From Pseudomonadota bacterium (GTDB lineage Bacteria > Pseudomonadota > Gammaproteobacteria > Pseudomonadales > Moraxellaceae), in contig JAEWKT010000048.1 in assembly GCA_023393635.1 (NCBI GenBank), forward strand, positions 1 to 64,000: a stretch of 64,000 nucleotides of DNA, read 5' to 3'. Numbering within the stretch: position 1 is the first letter of the stretch; each line of letters opens with the position of its first letter. Position numbers and translations under genes: made by a program. The notes beneath the pieces are model-generated. The model did not search any database, was not told where the DNA came from, and saw nothing but the letters and a program-made list of their open reading frames with translations. Of this stretch, positions 36,408 to 46,817 are shown piece by piece.

Positions 36408-36537
36408 ATCAGTTCCTTTATTTATTGACTGTTTCTTTATTAGACTTCTTGTATACCCCCTAACTGCCCATTTTTAAAGGGGTTTTACAGGGGTATGTAA
36501 GAGGCCTAATAGCTAAATAAAGAATAAAGGAACTGAT
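36408..36537. repeat. 130-bp MITE-like imperfect palindrome after purB
   Basis: The element begins ATCAGTTCCTTTATT and ends with the exact reverse complement of those 15 bases. Further in, TATTAGACTTCTTGTATACCCC on the left matches the reverse complement of the right arm in 18 of 22 positions (TATTAGGCCTCTTACATACCCC). The centre is short and holds no gene. Such a two-armed structure resembles a miniature inverted-repeat transposable element or a large cruciform. It begins nine bases after the purB stop and could also stop or stabilise the transcript, though it has no clear T-run. Confidence 0.6.
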
Positions 36538-36721
36538 GTATGTGTTTGGCCATATAGGTAAAGATTTTTGGTTTTATCCTTTTTGATTGTTTGAAAATTA
36601 AAATTTACACTAGGATATTAAACTAGCAATTGGAATAGCTAAAATTTTTAATGGATGTCTTTTTAAATACGAGGCAAACAACAATAAACGTAAAGGAATA
36701 TTTACACAGGAAATCAAACTT

Positions 36722-37372
36722 ATGTCTTTTTTTAGTCCATATCAACAATTTCCACGCATGCAACTGGTGCATTGGTTACTCATTGCACTGGTCATACTAG
36801 CCAGTATTGTCGCGTCTATTCACCCATTGCAGATGGGTGATTATGTATTGCATCAGGTTGGTACAGTGCTTGGAATGGCGTTTTTGCTATTTTTACAATG
36901 GCGTCGCCAAGTCAGCATGCTGGGTTTTGTGCTAACTATTGTTTTTATCCTGCTACACATTTTAGGGGCGCATTATTTATATTCTTTTGTACCTTATAAT
37001 GAATGGATCAAACAATTGTTTAATGCAGATTTAAACCAGCATTTCGGTTGGTCACGCAATATGTATGACCGCTTTATGCATTTTGTTTATGGCTTATTGT
37101 TGTTTAAGATTTGCTGGGATGTGTTTTCACTATGGCTACCACAAGTTAAGCCATTTAAAATTACCTTGCTCGTCATTCAGTTTATGATGGCAAGCAGCAT
37201 GGTTTATGAGGTGATTGAATGGATGATTGCTATTGGCCTGTCTCCTGAATCCGCCGAAAACTATAATGGGCAGCAGGGTGATATATGGGATGCTCAAAAA
37301 GATATGTTATTGGCTACCGTCGGTGCAATTTGCGCTGCTATGATTCAACGTATTTACTTATTTATAAAATAG
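36722..37372 (+). CDS. YjdF/DUF2238-family inner-membrane protein
   Basis: The 216-residue protein has about six transmembrane helices. Its recognisable core is AHYLYSFVPYNEW, SRNMYDRFMHFVYG, MVYEVIEWMIAI and GQQGDIWDAQKDMLLATVGA. These match the DUF2238 (YjdF) family, in which conserved His, Arg, Asp and Glu residues near the membrane suggest a ligand or metal site. The function is unknown. It ends 13 bases before roxA and is probably co-transcribed with it. The ATG follows AGGAAATCAAACTT. Confidence 0.88.
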   Translation: MSFFSPYQQFPRMQLVHWLLIALVILASIVASIHPLQMGDYVLHQVGTVLGMAFLLFLQWRRQVSMLGFVLTIVFILLHILGAHYLYSFVPYNEWIKQLFNADLNQHFGWSRNMYDRFMHFVYGLLLFKICWDVFSLWLPQVKPFKITLLVIQFMMASSMVYEVIEWMIAIGLSPESAENYNGQQGDIWDAQKDMLLATVGAICAAMIQRIYLFIK

Positions 37373-37385
37373 GAACCAACCGTTC

Positions 37386-38561
37386 ATGCAAAAATTACAG
37401 GTTTTAGGCGGCATAAGTGCTGAGCAATTTTTGGCTGAATACTGGCAAAAAAAACCGTTGCTGGTTAAAAATGCAATGCCTGAAATTAAAGATTTGCTTG
37501 AACCTGACGATATTTTTGAACTAGCCGTTGAAAATGGCGTAACTGCACGACTTATTACGCAGCATGGTGAACAACATAACCAATGGAAAGTAAAAAACTC
37601 ACCATTAACTGCGCAAGACCTAAAAAATGTTCCAGCGTTTTGGACCTTATTGATCCAGGCAGTCGATCACTTTTCGCCAGATATAGCCAATCTATGGCAG
37701 CATTTTGGTTTTATTCCGCAATGGCGACGTGATGACATTATGGTGTCGTATGCACCAAAAGGTGGCTCTGTCGGGCGGCATTATGATCAATACGATGTTT
37801 TTCTTGTACAAGGCTATGGCTCACGCCGTTGGCAGCTTGGTCAATATTGCGCGCCCGATTGTGAGGTTTTAGCAGACCAGCCACTGCGCTTATTGCCACA
37901 GATGGATATTTGCTTTGATGAGGTTTTAGAACCTGGTGATTTATTATATGTGCCACCTGCCCTTGCCCATTATGGGGTGGCGCAAGATGATTGCCTGACC
38001 TTTTCATTTGGGTTTCGTATGCCCAATGCCACGCAAATTATGGATGAACTCACCGATCAATTACTGGATAAAACGGCAGTACAAATTCCTGTTGCAGATC
38101 ACTCCCCAAGACAATTACAGGCTGCTGGTGAAGTGACCCAGCAAGATATTGCGCTTTTAAAACAGCAGCTTATTGAGTTAATTAAAAACAGTGCTTATTT
38201 AGATGATGCAGTTTTGGGTTTATTAAGTGAATCTAAATATGCCGATACCTTACCTGAAAACGAAACCTTTACACCCGCAGAGATGCTAGAACTATTGCGT
38301 GAAGGAGCCACGATTCAGCGCGAGCCAGCGGCACGTCTGCTTTATGCTTATAAGCAAGACCTATTACAGTTTTGGGCATTAGGCGAACCGTTGACAGTCA
38401 ATGCTGAGTTTGCTTCTGTGTTAAAACAACTGGCAGATGGTGCAATTTTACAAGCCGATGATATTGATTTAACGCCTGCGAATATAGAACAGCTTTGTCA
38501 GTTATATTCAGATTCAATATTGCTCATTTATAGCGAAGATGAAGACTGGCAGACTGAATAA
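37386..38561 (+). CDS. roxA: Ribosomal protein uL16 arginine 3-hydroxylase (JmjC type)
   Basis: RoxA (YcfD) is an Fe(II)- and 2-oxoglutarate-dependent oxygenase that hydroxylates an arginine of ribosomal protein L16. The 391 residues contain the metal triad His132 and Asp134 (GRHYDQYD) and His195 (PALAHYG), plus the N-terminal FLAEYWQKKPLLVKNA and the C-terminal dimerisation and winged-helix part. The E. coli gene also lies near purB, so the position supports the call. It lies between the YjdF-type gene (13-base gap) and the DUF7931-like gene (15-base gap). Confidence 0.95.
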   Translation: MQKLQVLGGISAEQFLAEYWQKKPLLVKNAMPEIKDLLEPDDIFELAVENGVTARLITQHGEQHNQWKVKNSPLTAQDLKNVPAFWTLLIQAVDHFSPDIANLWQHFGFIPQWRRDDIMVSYAPKGGSVGRHYDQYDVFLVQGYGSRRWQLGQYCAPDCEVLADQPLRLLPQMDICFDEVLEPGDLLYVPPALAHYGVAQDDCLTFSFGFRMPNATQIMDELTDQLLDKTAVQIPVADHSPRQLQAAGEVTQQDIALLKQQLIELIKNSAYLDDAVLGLLSESKYADTLPENETFTPAEMLELLREGATIQREPAARLLYAYKQDLLQFWALGEPLTVNAEFASVLKQLADGAILQADDIDLTPANIEQLCQLYSDSILLIYSEDEDWQTE

Positions 38562-38576
38562 ATAAAGGGAACAATC

Positions 38577-39119
38577 ATGGATGATCATACTTCCAATCCT
38601 GTTGATGAGATATTCAACGCACCTAAGCCAGAAAATGCCCAACAAGTGGCTATTTCTGGCAGAAATACCATTGAGCAAGCTATTGTTAAAATTATTGGAT
38701 TAGCACGGCGCGAAATTTTGTTTGTTTTACCGCAAATGCACGAGCTATGGGATCATGAAGAAATAGGCCAAAATCTAATCGATTTTATTCGTTACTCTGC
38801 CAAGCGTGATGTTTTTATTTTAATGAATAGTTTAGAGAACCAAACTAACCCTAGCCATCAATTGGTGAGATTGTCGCAGCGTCTTTCTGACCGTATTCAA
38901 CTAAAACAAGTCACTGCCTTGCTAGAGCCACCTATCATGGATAGCGATTATTTAATGATTGTTGACCGACAACATACGCTAAGAATAGACGATATTGATA
39001 AATTTTCTGCATGGTTTGATGCCAACTTTGCAGCTCGTGCACAAAATTATGCGGAAAGTTTTTTATCACAATGGCCTAAAGCACGTGAAATTGCCGAATA
39101 TCGACGGTTTTTACTCTAA
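38577..39119 (+). CDS. DUF7931-like protein of unknown function
   Basis: This 180-residue soluble protein follows roxA after 15 bases. Segments of note are AIVKIIGLARREILFVLPQMHELWD, FIRYSAKRDVFILMNS, YLMIVDRQHTLRIDD and a C-terminal FDANFAARAQNYAESFLSQW. The alternating strand/helix pattern with REILFV and RDVFILM resembles the half-repeat of a phospholipase-D-like fold, but the HKD catalytic motif is missing. I recall this family as a C-terminal partner of acyltransferase-like proteins next to roxA in Pseudomonas. The function is unknown. Confidence 0.6.
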   Translation: MDDHTSNPVDEIFNAPKPENAQQVAISGRNTIEQAIVKIIGLARREILFVLPQMHELWDHEEIGQNLIDFIRYSAKRDVFILMNSLENQTNPSHQLVRLSQRLSDRIQLKQVTALLEPPIMDSDYLMIVDRQHTLRIDDIDKFSAWFDANFAARAQNYAESFLSQWPKAREIAEYRRFLL

Positions 39120-39137
39120 ATACGTTATAACTTATAT

Positions 39138-39179
39138 TAAAAAGAAGCCTGCTCTTAATTAATAGCAGGCTTCTTTTTA
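39138..39179. terminator. Bidirectional terminator between the DUF7931-like gene and tamB
   Basis: AAAAAGAAGCCTGCT and AGCAGGCTTCTTTTT form a perfect 15-bp stem with a ten-base loop between two convergent genes. Confidence 0.95.
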
Positions 39180-39191
39180 GGTTCTAAGCCA

Positions 39192-42100
39192 TTAAAAACG
39201 CCAGTTATAAAACATGTCCACTGCCCGATCCAAGGCCGAACTTGCCTCAACATATAAACGTCGGTTGAGCTGATAGCGCAAAGTAAGTTTATTAACAGGT
39301 GTAAATACGCCTACCCCGTAACGCAAATATAAATCAGGGGTAATATATCCTGTTAGGCTCACTTGCGTGTCATCACCCACGCCTTCTGCATCAAGGGTTA
39401 ATGACTCTAACCCAAAGGTGCGGCCTATACTATTGGTAAACTGACGTGTTCCACCAAGTCCCATGCTAATTCCCGCTGCTGCAATGGTGTTGTTCACATC
39501 ACTTTTAAAGCCAGCCGTTGAAGAAGCATTGATGTTATTGGAGTTAATTTTACCAGTCAATAAGGCATTCAATGCTTCTTGCTCGGACAATCCAGCATCG
39601 TTATAAATTGCAATGTTGGGATTGGTTGCCCGTCCAGTAATGCGTACCCCAATGATTCGGCTGCTCACCGTTTTTGTTGCATCAATATCCAGGGTAGGTT
39701 GAGTAATAACGCCATTAAAGCGCGCAATACCACGATTTAATTGCAAACGCTGGCCAAAGGCTTCAATGGTCACTTTCTTGCGTACACCAATCACCCCATT
39801 ACCACGCATTGCCGTATCGAGGCCACGCTGGGTGATGTTAAGTTTTCCGCCCAAAGGAATGGTGTTGCCAAATCCTCTGAAATACACATCATCGCCAAGC
39901 GCAACGTCAATATCTGCATAAATACCCCAGGGTTTGGCCGCACTCATCACACGCTCATCGGTTTGATCCAGCCGAATCACGCGCACATCATTTGATTTGG
40001 CGATGACATCTTCATTATTTTCTGGCAAAGATACCAGTGCACTGGGTATATCTATACTGCCATCGACTGTCACTTGCTGCTGAGTGGGCAGTATGCGCAC
40101 ATCAATGCTAGGCGTAACCCGTGCCGTCACCATTGGTGCCTGACGTATTAATAGATTTTTACCTCTTAATGCCAAGTTGGCATAAGGTACGCCTTCCCAG
40201 TTGGCATCTCCTGTCAGTTTACCTTCACCATCACCACTAAAGAAGTTGCCCGTTAATGTCGCTTCTGTCCCCCGAATGCTGGAACTTAAATTAATACGAT
40301 CCAAATTGATGGGTAAGTTATTCATGGCGACTTGACCATCGTTTAAGCGGAATTCACCATAAAAGTCTGGTGCAGTGAGAGGCCCTGAAATACCGCCTGC
40401 TAATGAAGCCACACCATTGAGTACGCGCATACCTGGGAAAAACGGCTTAAACAGGTTCATTTGTACTTTATCAAGCACCAATGCACCGTTCACAGTTTTT
40501 GGCATGACATGTGGATTAATGGTGGCATCAATAAACCCAGTACCAATACCTGGGGTTTTTGCATCAAAGCGCAATTTAATACCATCTGGCTGGGTGGTGG
40601 CCACCAGACTTAAACGCTGATAAGCCAGGGTTAAAGGCTCGTCTTGTGGGTCTTCAGGCGCAAGACCAATTTGGCCGTTATCGGTATAAATTTGTGCATT
40701 GAGTGTGGGGGCACCGCTGGCCCCCCAAGTGACCTTGGCATGACCAAAAAGCTTGCCCATCCATGCCACGCCCTGAGGCATAAAGGCTTGAAAACTGCCA
40801 ATATCAAGGTCTTTTAATTGCACAGATACCAGACCTTTTTGACTACTGGCCTGTAAAGGTTCAACCAGGCACAAGCGACTACTGCCGCCCATCCAGCAAT
40901 GTTCATCTAAATACACGGCTTTACTATTCGCACGATAAATCAATGCAGCAGGCTTATTTTGTAATAGGTTAAGCTGGCGGGTGCTTAAATTGCCTTTTTG
41001 CATCTGACCTAGCCAATCGTTATTGTTGTTTAAGCCACCAGCCAGCTGCACACCAAAGCGAGTGGCTGGATTGACACCCTGGCCACTAACTTGAAGCATA
41101 TGTGCCGCTTTAGTGCCTGCCAATAGCACCCGTCCTCGCGTTAAGGTTTGTGTTCCACGTTTTAGATTTTGAATATCAAGTTGTAACTGTCCTGGTAGAT
41201 TGCCCATTTGTGGAATACGGCCAATGAGATCTGCTCTCTCAATACTAATCTGCTTGTTCCAGGCAAAATTGCTTAACTTTAAGTTAATCAGTGCATCGGG
41301 CAATTTTTCATTGCCTGTTAAAGTAATATGCCCTGTGACATTACCGCTTAAACCTGCATAAATCTGATGCAGGGCTGGTGCATTGACATCAAGTGCCAGG
41401 CGACTCGCGTTGCCATTGGCAGTAATTTGATTACCCGCAAAGACCAGCAATAAATTTTGCGCCTCAAATCGACTGGGTACCAAGCCTGCTTTATTGTTGC
41501 TTAAACTAATATTTAGTGAACCACGGCCAATAATGGGCTGATTTTTTATCATGCCATCAAGGTTTAAATTACTGAGTTGAATATCTTTACGTTTATCTTG
41601 CCAGTGCCCTGCGGTATAAAAACGTCCACTGATCCAGCCTGCAAAACCACGGGCAAAAAAGCCTGGATTAAATCGGTCAAGCTCACCTTTGAGTTGCCAT
41701 GCGGGACCATCAGTCAAGTCCACTTTACCGCTTAAATCTACCTTACCTGCTGCACCATTATGTCTAAATTCGTTAATATTAATCAGCTTTGGTGTGCCAG
41801 AGATTTTAATAATTAAATCACCATTTGGCACATCAGGCGTTTTTAAATCACCATTGAACTGAACGGCAAAACTCTTTAAACCTGATTGCTTGGCATTTTG
41901 CGGATAAAGATTTAATGCTGCTGTTGCGTTGCCTGTTAACTCAACTGTGCGGCCAGCACTGCCCTTAGTAGCAGGCATATATCCTGTGAGATGCGTGTTT
42001 TTTAGGTGAATAACTTGTTGGTCACCTTTGGCATAACCACTGGCATGAATTGAACCTACCAAGCGATTAAATGGCGCAGCATCTGCCAATTTAGCAGGGT

Positions 42101-43814
42101 TAAACCCATCTGTATTTAAATCTGCCTGCCATTTTAATGTTTGTTTGCCTTGCGGTAAGGTCACCACTGCCTTGCCTTGCAAATCTCCTGCATCACCTTG
42201 ATAAGTAACTTTAGGCACCGTCAATAAGTTATTATGTTTATTAAGCACGGCAACATACTTACCTGCGGGAACAACACCCTCTTTACTCGCTGCAATAGTC
42301 GCATTGACTGTGGCATTAAGTTTGTCTTGCGGCATGTTGATTAATGCACGGCCTTGGGGGCTATTGAGATAACCCACTGTTGGCAAAGTACGATTAATGT
42401 TTTTCCAGCGCGCATCAACCCATAATGGTTTTTGGGTATTGCCAATTGAACCTTCACGCGCAATACCCGCCAGCCAGGTTTCCCCGCTGTCTAATTTTAA
42501 CGCAGCATTTAAATGCGGTAATTGGTCAAAATCCCCTTTAGAATATAAATTGCCATTAATCACTGGTGGTAAATAGCCACGAATTGCCTCTGGGACTGTT
42601 TTGTCTTGTGAGTTTAGTCCAGTAGCACGGCCAGAAATATCCCAGCTCAGATGGTCTTCCCAACTTACATTGCCCTGCGTTTGAATGGTGCCACTCATTA
42701 AACGGCCATTTAAGGCGCGGATATCAAGCCGCTTGAAATTAGTCGCCAATTGGGCTTGATATTCACCTGTTGGAATTGAATCACCAGACAAATCAGTTTG
42801 CAGGTTTGCAATTAATCCTGCGGTGCTACCTTTAATAAACGTGTTACCAGATTTTGAAAATAAATGCTGATCTTGTGCTACTGGCCAGTTTAAGTTTTTC
42901 CAGTTGAGATAACCTTTAAAAGGCACGCCATCACGTACTGGATGCAAGACAAACTGACCGCGAATTAAGTCTGGTGTAGGTATCGTAACACCCGCCCTTA
43001 AGGTGTCTATATCACCGCGCGCGGCCACAAAAATACGTTGAAGATTGATGGAATCCAAAGCAGGAATAAGTACCTGACCATCAAGATGAATTGGATATTT
43101 ATCATGAAATTGAATATTACCTGTCACTTCCAAGGCACGAAGATAAGGCAACGTTAAGCTGGAATTTTTTAATGAAATTTCTGTGCCTGACCATACCGCA
43201 TCGTGTAGCACAATTTCATTGAATTCAAACTTACTCTCTGGCCTGGTTTGAATACTCATGCCATGCACAAACCCTTCATCAAAACGCAAAGTAAAGGGAA
43301 GTTTTAATTCTTTAAAATCAAACGGCTCGTCTGATGGCGGGGTTTTTTTAATAATTCGTAAATTATCTAAGGAAGCATAGCGAAAATGTAGCTCACGATT
43401 TACGAGCGCGCGCCAGCCAATCTTAAGTATGGCTTTGTCCACATGCACATCTACAGCTTCTACACCGACTTTAACATTCGTCAGTATGACACCATGTTGT
43501 AAATCTCCACCCTGATAGGTGTAGGTTATCATTGTTATTCTATCGGTTAACAAGGCAAGCAGCCGCTTACTTCCTTCTTCGGTGGTGGTCATCCATCCCA
43601 CCACACCTACCAATGCAGCCAACAACAGCACAATTATTAGTAAAATAAAACGCCGCCGACGATGCTTTTTTGGCAGCTTTTTAGGCGGTGGCGCGTCATT
43701 GGGTGGATTAGTAGAGCCACCATGAACATCAGCTATCTCATTAGATGACGCGTTGGTGTCAGCAGGAGGCGTGGTTGAGACTTGTTGCTCATCATTGGTC
43801 GGTTGATTCGTCAT
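39192..43814 (-). CDS. tamB: Translocation and assembly module subunit TamB
   Basis: TamB is a very long periplasmic beta-taco protein anchored in the inner membrane. It works with TamA and is also implicated in moving phospholipids to the outer membrane. The 1540-residue protein has a Pro-rich cytoplasmic N-terminus, one membrane helix (about 52-72, RFILLIIVLLLAALVGVVGW), a long beta-repeat region and the conserved C-terminal DUF490 domain ending LYVEASSALDRAVDMFYNWRF. The ATG at 43814 was chosen; a TTG nine bases upstream is the only alternative. It starts 18 bases after the tamA stop and is surely co-transcribed. Confidence 0.95.
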   Translation of the reverse strand: MTNQPTNDEQQVSTTPPADTNASSNEIADVHGGSTNPPNDAPPPKKLPKKHRRRRFILLIIVLLLAALVGVVGWMTTTEEGSKRLLALLTDRITMITYTYQGGDLQHGVILTNVKVGVEAVDVHVDKAILKIGWRALVNRELHFRYASLDNLRIIKKTPPSDEPFDFKELKLPFTLRFDEGFVHGMSIQTRPESKFEFNEIVLHDAVWSGTEISLKNSSLTLPYLRALEVTGNIQFHDKYPIHLDGQVLIPALDSINLQRIFVAARGDIDTLRAGVTIPTPDLIRGQFVLHPVRDGVPFKGYLNWKNLNWPVAQDQHLFSKSGNTFIKGSTAGLIANLQTDLSGDSIPTGEYQAQLATNFKRLDIRALNGRLMSGTIQTQGNVSWEDHLSWDISGRATGLNSQDKTVPEAIRGYLPPVINGNLYSKGDFDQLPHLNAALKLDSGETWLAGIAREGSIGNTQKPLWVDARWKNINRTLPTVGYLNSPQGRALINMPQDKLNATVNATIAASKEGVVPAGKYVAVLNKHNNLLTVPKVTYQGDAGDLQGKAVVTLPQGKQTLKWQADLNTDGFNPAKLADAAPFNRLVGSIHASGYAKGDQQVIHLKNTHLTGYMPATKGSAGRTVELTGNATAALNLYPQNAKQSGLKSFAVQFNGDLKTPDVPNGDLIIKISGTPKLININEFRHNGAAGKVDLSGKVDLTDGPAWQLKGELDRFNPGFFARGFAGWISGRFYTAGHWQDKRKDIQLSNLNLDGMIKNQPIIGRGSLNISLSNNKAGLVPSRFEAQNLLLVFAGNQITANGNASRLALDVNAPALHQIYAGLSGNVTGHITLTGNEKLPDALINLKLSNFAWNKQISIERADLIGRIPQMGNLPGQLQLDIQNLKRGTQTLTRGRVLLAGTKAAHMLQVSGQGVNPATRFGVQLAGGLNNNNDWLGQMQKGNLSTRQLNLLQNKPAALIYRANSKAVYLDEHCWMGGSSRLCLVEPLQASSQKGLVSVQLKDLDIGSFQAFMPQGVAWMGKLFGHAKVTWGASGAPTLNAQIYTDNGQIGLAPEDPQDEPLTLAYQRLSLVATTQPDGIKLRFDAKTPGIGTGFIDATINPHVMPKTVNGALVLDKVQMNLFKPFFPGMRVLNGVASLAGGISGPLTAPDFYGEFRLNDGQVAMNNLPINLDRINLSSSIRGTEATLTGNFFSGDGEGKLTGDANWEGVPYANLALRGKNLLIRQAPMVTARVTPSIDVRILPTQQQVTVDGSIDIPSALVSLPENNEDVIAKSNDVRVIRLDQTDERVMSAAKPWGIYADIDVALGDDVYFRGFGNTIPLGGKLNITQRGLDTAMRGNGVIGVRKKVTIEAFGQRLQLNRGIARFNGVITQPTLDIDATKTVSSRIIGVRITGRATNPNIAIYNDAGLSEQEALNALLTGKINSNNINASSTAGFKSDVNNTIAAAGISMGLGGTRQFTNSIGRTFGLESLTLDAEGVGDDTQVSLTGYITPDLYLRYGVGVFTPVNKLTLRYQLNRRLYVEASSALDRAVDMFYNWRF

Positions 43815-43832
43815 TATTATCAAATTCCAAAC

Positions 43833-46628
43833 TTATAATTGTGGGCCAATAAAGAAATGTAAGCGGATTGGCACATGCGTTTCAGAGACGCCCGCACCGA
43901 TATCCACCCGAATAGGCCCAACTGGTGATGACCATCGCACCCCAAAACCCGCACCCACTTTCACTGGATCATTAAACTGTTTATCAAATGCATTTCCTGC
44001 ATCGACAAATACGGCTCCGCGCCATTTAGGTTTAAATTGATAGTTGTATTCCAATGATCCTACCGCCAGATTTTGGCCGCCCACCAAGTAACCATTTTGT
44101 TCGGTTGACAAACTTTTATAATCATAACCACGAATACTTTGGTCACCACCTGCAAAAAAGCGCAAGTTATAAGGCACGTCATCAAAATTTTCGGTCACAA
44201 TGGTAGCGGCATCAGCACGGCCAACAATTTGATGGTTATTATCTTCACCAAAGGAATGTATCACGCGCCAGCCCGCACGCAAAATGGCCATATCAGTATC
44301 AGTTAATAAACTTTTGCTGCCTACTTCTAGCTGGTAAAACTGCCTAAATGCCTGAACTGGGTCAATCCGTCCAACGGTAGTGGTTTTACTAATCCCATAA
44401 CCAAACAACAATGATTGCTGCTCAAAGCGCGAATTTTTTAAATTAAATGGTGGGGGCAATAAAGATTTATCAGTTTCATTGTTTTTACGGTTAAGCTCAT
44501 CAAGACGATAGCGGGCAGAAATAGTGTGTTGCCACGCACTTCCTTTTGGTTTAATGGCGCGTTCAACCCCTACGGTTGCCGTATCAATTTCCAGCCCAAG
44601 GTCTTTGCCTTTATCTCGTCGCTGCTCACGTTCATAACCTGCAAAAACACTCACGGTGTCTTCTAAAGGATGTTTATACGGTAAATTATAGCGTGCATCA
44701 ATTGCTTGTCGAATTTTGGATAGCTCAAGGTTGGCCTCTACGCTGTGTCCACGTGAATTAATGAGCGCCTTACGATACTGTCCTCTTAAACGAAACTCGG
44801 TATCTGTGCCATAACCAACACCCACTTCTGCACTATTTGGATTTTCCGTATTCACCGTGACCACTACAGGAATAATTTTAGTTTCTCTGACTTTATTGGC
44901 TTCAGCTAAGCGCTCGGCTTCTTTGATCTGTGCTTCAGTTAAATCTTGCTGTGCTTCCATGCTGCGCTGTGCTGGCAAATCTGCATCTTGTCCCACGCCT
45001 GCAAACTGACTTTCATCCACTCCACTTGGGGCTTTATTCTCAGTGTGGTCAACATTATCCGCACCATTCCCCTCTGTAGTTTCGTTTTTAATTGCCAACG
45101 CTTGACGTTGTAATGCAGTCAACTGGTCGACATCAGCATCAGCAGGAAGTTCCACAGGCTTAACAATAGGATCAGGAATCACCACATCGACCTGAACATT
45201 ATTAAACCAGCGCGTATCAGATAAATTGCGCGATAACCCCGTGACTTTCCATGAACCATACTCGTCATTCTCATCAAAAGGGACGAGCTGTCTTAATAGC
45301 TCTTCCTTTACGGGAATTTCTTTATCAGGGTCAGCATTTTTAAACTCAACAGCACCTAACTTGTAACGTTCACCACTTTCATAATCTAAATTAATGTCAG
45401 CCGTATTGTCAGGTAAAGTCACTTTGACATCATGCATGATCCAATAACTATCAAAATAACCTTTTTCTGTGGCAACGGTACTAATCCGAGTTTTAGTTTT
45501 TTCATACAAGTCATCATTCATTTGATCACCAACTTTTAAGTCGGGATTTTTTTGAACAGATAAAAATGAATTGTCTTCATTAGCTTCGCCTTCATAGCGA
45601 ATGTCCTGACTGGTCACGATGACAGGCTCGTTTGGCACCACACGAACGCGCAAAGTGTCTTGATTCACTTGTTCAAAACGAAATTCAGAATTGTAGTAAC
45701 CCACTGCCTCAGATGCTTCTCGTGCCATACTGCGTAACTGCGGCAAAGATGCCCTAAAATCAGCAAAAGATTCAACTGGATACTGTTCCAGGCGCGCACG
45801 CACATTTTTTGCCTGTAAATCAGAAGCACCTACCACCACCACATCAATGGTAGGTAAAGCGGCAGCCATAGCCCCTTTCGGCGGCCAAAATTTATACCAT
45901 ACACGCTTGAAAATATTGGGCTTTTTGGCAGTTTCTCCATCAGTCCCTGCTTTTAGCGCATCGGCATTTGCAGTAATGACATCGTCAGGTTGTTTTTCCT
46001 GATTTATATCCGCACTATCAGCCAAAACTTGCGTGGTTTCTCTGGCTTGTTGTAGCTCTGCCTCAGCACTGGCTTGCTCATCAATAGGATCAGCTTCACG
46101 TATTGCTACTTCTGGCTGTTCTGGCGCACCTAATCCATTGGTAATACTAGAGGTAATAAGCTCTTCGCGCGTCCCTTGCTCTACTTCTTCTGATACCGCA
46201 CTGGTGGCTCTTGGAGCAGTGACACGGCTTGAGTCACTGGCTGCTTGTTGTTTGGCCGCCTCTGCTTGTTGCATAATGCTGGACATATCAACTGGTGCAA
46301 GCGCAATGGAATCTGTATCTGATGTTTGTGAATTGGTGAGTTCAGAAGTACCTGGATCACTGGCCATTATTGAATCATTGGCCACTGTGGTATCAATTGC
46401 GGGTTGAGCTTGCCTGCTTAATGTTTGCGTCGTACCTGGCACATGGTCGTTGACTATATCAGTCTGCATTGTTTGGGCATGGGTAGACGCAGCAGAACCA
46501 AGCAGCATAATGCCCGTGCCCAACTGGAACACCTGTCGATAAAACTTTGTACCAGAACAATCGTATTGAAGTGACTGCCTAAGAGCGATGACTAACGTCT
46601 TTAATTGAGTTTTGGGGTATTGACGCAT
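43833..46628 (-). CDS. tamA: TamA outer-membrane barrel with extended disordered segments
   Basis: TamA is an Omp85-family protein: three POTRA domains and a 16-strand barrel that inserts autotransporters and other proteins. This one has 931 residues against about 577 in E. coli. After the signal peptide (cleavage near THAQ) comes a disordered Ser/Thr/Glu/Asp/Gln-rich stretch to about 245, POTRA domains from TIDVVVVGASDLQAKNVRARL, then a second acidic disordered insertion (about 515-605), the barrel and the terminal IGPQL. FFAGGDQSIRGYDYKSL is the Omp85 RGY loop. The start at 46628 has GAGAG just upstream; an ATG at 46643 has none. Confidence 0.92.
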   Translation of the reverse strand: MRQYPKTQLKTLVIALRQSLQYDCSGTKFYRQVFQLGTGIMLLGSAASTHAQTMQTDIVNDHVPGTTQTLSRQAQPAIDTTVANDSIMASDPGTSELTNSQTSDTDSIALAPVDMSSIMQQAEAAKQQAASDSSRVTAPRATSAVSEEVEQGTREELITSSITNGLGAPEQPEVAIREADPIDEQASAEAELQQARETTQVLADSADINQEKQPDDVITANADALKAGTDGETAKKPNIFKRVWYKFWPPKGAMAAALPTIDVVVVGASDLQAKNVRARLEQYPVESFADFRASLPQLRSMAREASEAVGYYNSEFRFEQVNQDTLRVRVVPNEPVIVTSQDIRYEGEANEDNSFLSVQKNPDLKVGDQMNDDLYEKTKTRISTVATEKGYFDSYWIMHDVKVTLPDNTADINLDYESGERYKLGAVEFKNADPDKEIPVKEELLRQLVPFDENDEYGSWKVTGLSRNLSDTRWFNNVQVDVVIPDPIVKPVELPADADVDQLTALQRQALAIKNETTEGNGADNVDHTENKAPSGVDESQFAGVGQDADLPAQRSMEAQQDLTEAQIKEAERLAEANKVRETKIIPVVVTVNTENPNSAEVGVGYGTDTEFRLRGQYRKALINSRGHSVEANLELSKIRQAIDARYNLPYKHPLEDTVSVFAGYEREQRRDKGKDLGLEIDTATVGVERAIKPKGSAWQHTISARYRLDELNRKNNETDKSLLPPPFNLKNSRFEQQSLLFGYGISKTTTVGRIDPVQAFRQFYQLEVGSKSLLTDTDMAILRAGWRVIHSFGEDNNHQIVGRADAATIVTENFDDVPYNLRFFAGGDQSIRGYDYKSLSTEQNGYLVGGQNLAVGSLEYNYQFKPKWRGAVFVDAGNAFDKQFNDPVKVGAGFGVRWSSPVGPIRVDIGAGVSETHVPIRLHFFIGPQL

Positions 46629-46817
46629 CTTGCTCTCAAACATAAAAAATAATTAGTGGCAAATTTAAAACGGCTTTAATCATAATCTGACATAAACCAA
46701 CTTGCTACCGCATAAGCTTAAAGATATGTTATTTACATGCAAATGATAAAAATGCAAATTTAATAACATAATTCATGCGCAGCACACCCGTTATAACCCC
46801 TGGAGTACGCTTTTATC

